Shown in pieces: positions 60,836-61,309 of a DNA stretch of 61,309 nucleotides. The position numbers and the translations under genes are program-made. The stretch spans positions 1 through 61,309 of the IMG/VR virus record IMGVR_UViG_3300034018_000646; one strand, 5' to 3'. Numbering within the stretch: the stretch's first letter is position 1; each line of letters starts with the position of its first letter. The DNA is from a virus. Below the pieces are notes generated by a model that saw nothing but the letters and a program-made list of their open reading frames with translations, was not told where the DNA came from and did not search any database.

Positions 60836-61309
60836 ACAAGCACATAACCTACCTCGCCGCCGTCGCATGGGCGAACGGCGGAACCCTGCGCGGTGCCTAC
60901 CTGAGCCGTGCCAACCTGCGCGGTGCCTACCTGAGCGGTGCCGACCTGAGCGGTGCCGACCTGCGCGGTGCCGACCTGAGCGGTGCCTACCTGCGCGGTG
61001 CCGACCTGCGCGGTGCCAACCTGCGCGGTGCCAACCTGAGCGGTGCCGACCTGAGCGGTGCCGACCTGCGCGGTGCCGACCTGAGCGGTGCCTACCTGCG
61101 CGGTGCCGACCTGCGCGGTGCCGACCTGCGCGGTGCCTACCTGCGCGGTGCCAACCTGAGCGGTGCCGACCTGAGCGGTGCCAACCTGAGCGGTGCCGAC
61201 CTGCGCGGTGCCGACCTGAGCGGTGCCGACCTGCGCGGTGCCTACCTGAGCCGTGCCAACCTGCGCGGTGCCAACCTGCGCGATGCCAACCTGCGCGATG
61301 CCAAATACG
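60832..61309 (+). CDS. Pentapeptide-repeat protein, N-terminal part (runs off the end)
   Basis: 159 codons to the window end. GTG start overlapping the upstream stop (GTGA). A short N-terminal segment (NKHITYLAAVAWANGGT) is followed by about 28 pentapeptides of the form (L)(R/S)GA(D/N/Y), encoded by a 15-bp repeat with remarkably uniform codons. The regular DNA suggests recent repeat expansion. Joined with bases 1-375 it forms a complete protein of about 233 residues. Family members can mimic DNA and inhibit or protect topoisomerases; the function here is not shown. Confidence 0.85.
   Translation, partial: MNKHITYLAAVAWANGGTLRGAYLSRANLRGAYLSGADLSGADLRGADLSGAYLRGADLRGANLRGANLSGADLSGADLRGADLSGAYLRGADLRGADLRGAYLRGANLSGADLSGANLSGADLRGADLSGADLRGAYLSRANLRGANLRDANLRDAKY
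60880..61302 (+). repeat. 15-bp tandem repeat array
   Basis: Units of CTG(A/C)GCGGTGCC(G/T/A)AC, about 28 copies, encoding the pentapeptides. Only the second and fifth amino-acid codons vary (Arg/Ser; Asp/Asn/Tyr). Such an array is prone to slippage and assembly collapse, so the copy number here is uncertain. Confidence 0.85.
61184..61309. repeat. Direct repeat of bases 26-151
   Basis: Exact copy of the left end (see 26-151), including the unique sequence after the pentapeptides. Confidence 0.85.

Noticed and set aside
60880-61302. Tandem DNA repeat as a non-coding element
   Set aside because: The frame is open throughout and encodes perfect pentapeptides after a coupled start codon.

Overview
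The window looks like an essentially complete, GC-rich genome of a tailed phage with podovirus-type virion genes. The last 126 bases (61184-61309) repeat bases 26-151 exactly, and one pentapeptide-repeat gene runs off the right end and in at the left. The sequence is therefore most simply a circular or terminally redundant assembly cut inside that gene. The host is probably an alphaproteobacterium: the phage carries homologues of GapR (7191-7451) and GcrA (10981-11421), two chromosome and cell-cycle proteins of that class. I see no integrase, no phage RNA polymerase and no tRNA, so a lytic, host-polymerase-dependent lifestyle is the working inference.

Layout. (1) Early plus-strand genes, 55247-61309 joining 1-2328: many small overlapping genes, several with a GC-rich hairpin and an AGGAG leader, a near-consensus promoter at 57277-57305, and a 150-bp inverted-repeat region (57078-57226) that is an origin or control candidate. 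(2) Plus-strand replication module, 2325-13060: primase-helicase, Acb2/Tad1-like protein, DUF2800 nuclease-like protein, DUF2815 ssDNA-binding-like protein, GapR, family A DNA polymerase, VRR-NUC nuclease, GcrA, a winged-helix protein and an SNF2-type helicase. (3) Minus-strand late module, 54892 down to 13038: small accessory genes, a C5 cytosine methyltransferase, TerL, portal, GroES-like protein, scaffold, major capsid protein, fibres and adaptors, a lysis cassette (27.0-30.1 kb) ending in a terminator, then the adaptor, nozzle, a glycine-rich adhesin and large ejection-type proteins. The small terminase subunit stands apart (56370-56867) behind its own promoter.

The most unusual content is two different inteins in two essential genes. 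The DNA polymerase is broken into two genes, an N-fragment ending in an N-intein and a C-fragment beginning with a very short C-intein, with a free-standing GIY-YIG homing endonuclease gene between them, overlapping both. Protein trans-splicing would be needed to rebuild the polymerase. TerL carries a 363-residue LAGLIDADG intein exactly in its Walker A motif; it begins with Gln and has the Trp/Cys/Thr signature of class 3 inteins.

How the parts work together (inference): the hairpin-led early genes and the GapR, GcrA, winged-helix and pentapeptide proteins could redirect host chromosome topology and cell-cycle transcription, the replication module copies the genome, and the late genes, coupled by ATGA, GTGA and TGATG overlaps, build, fill and release virions.
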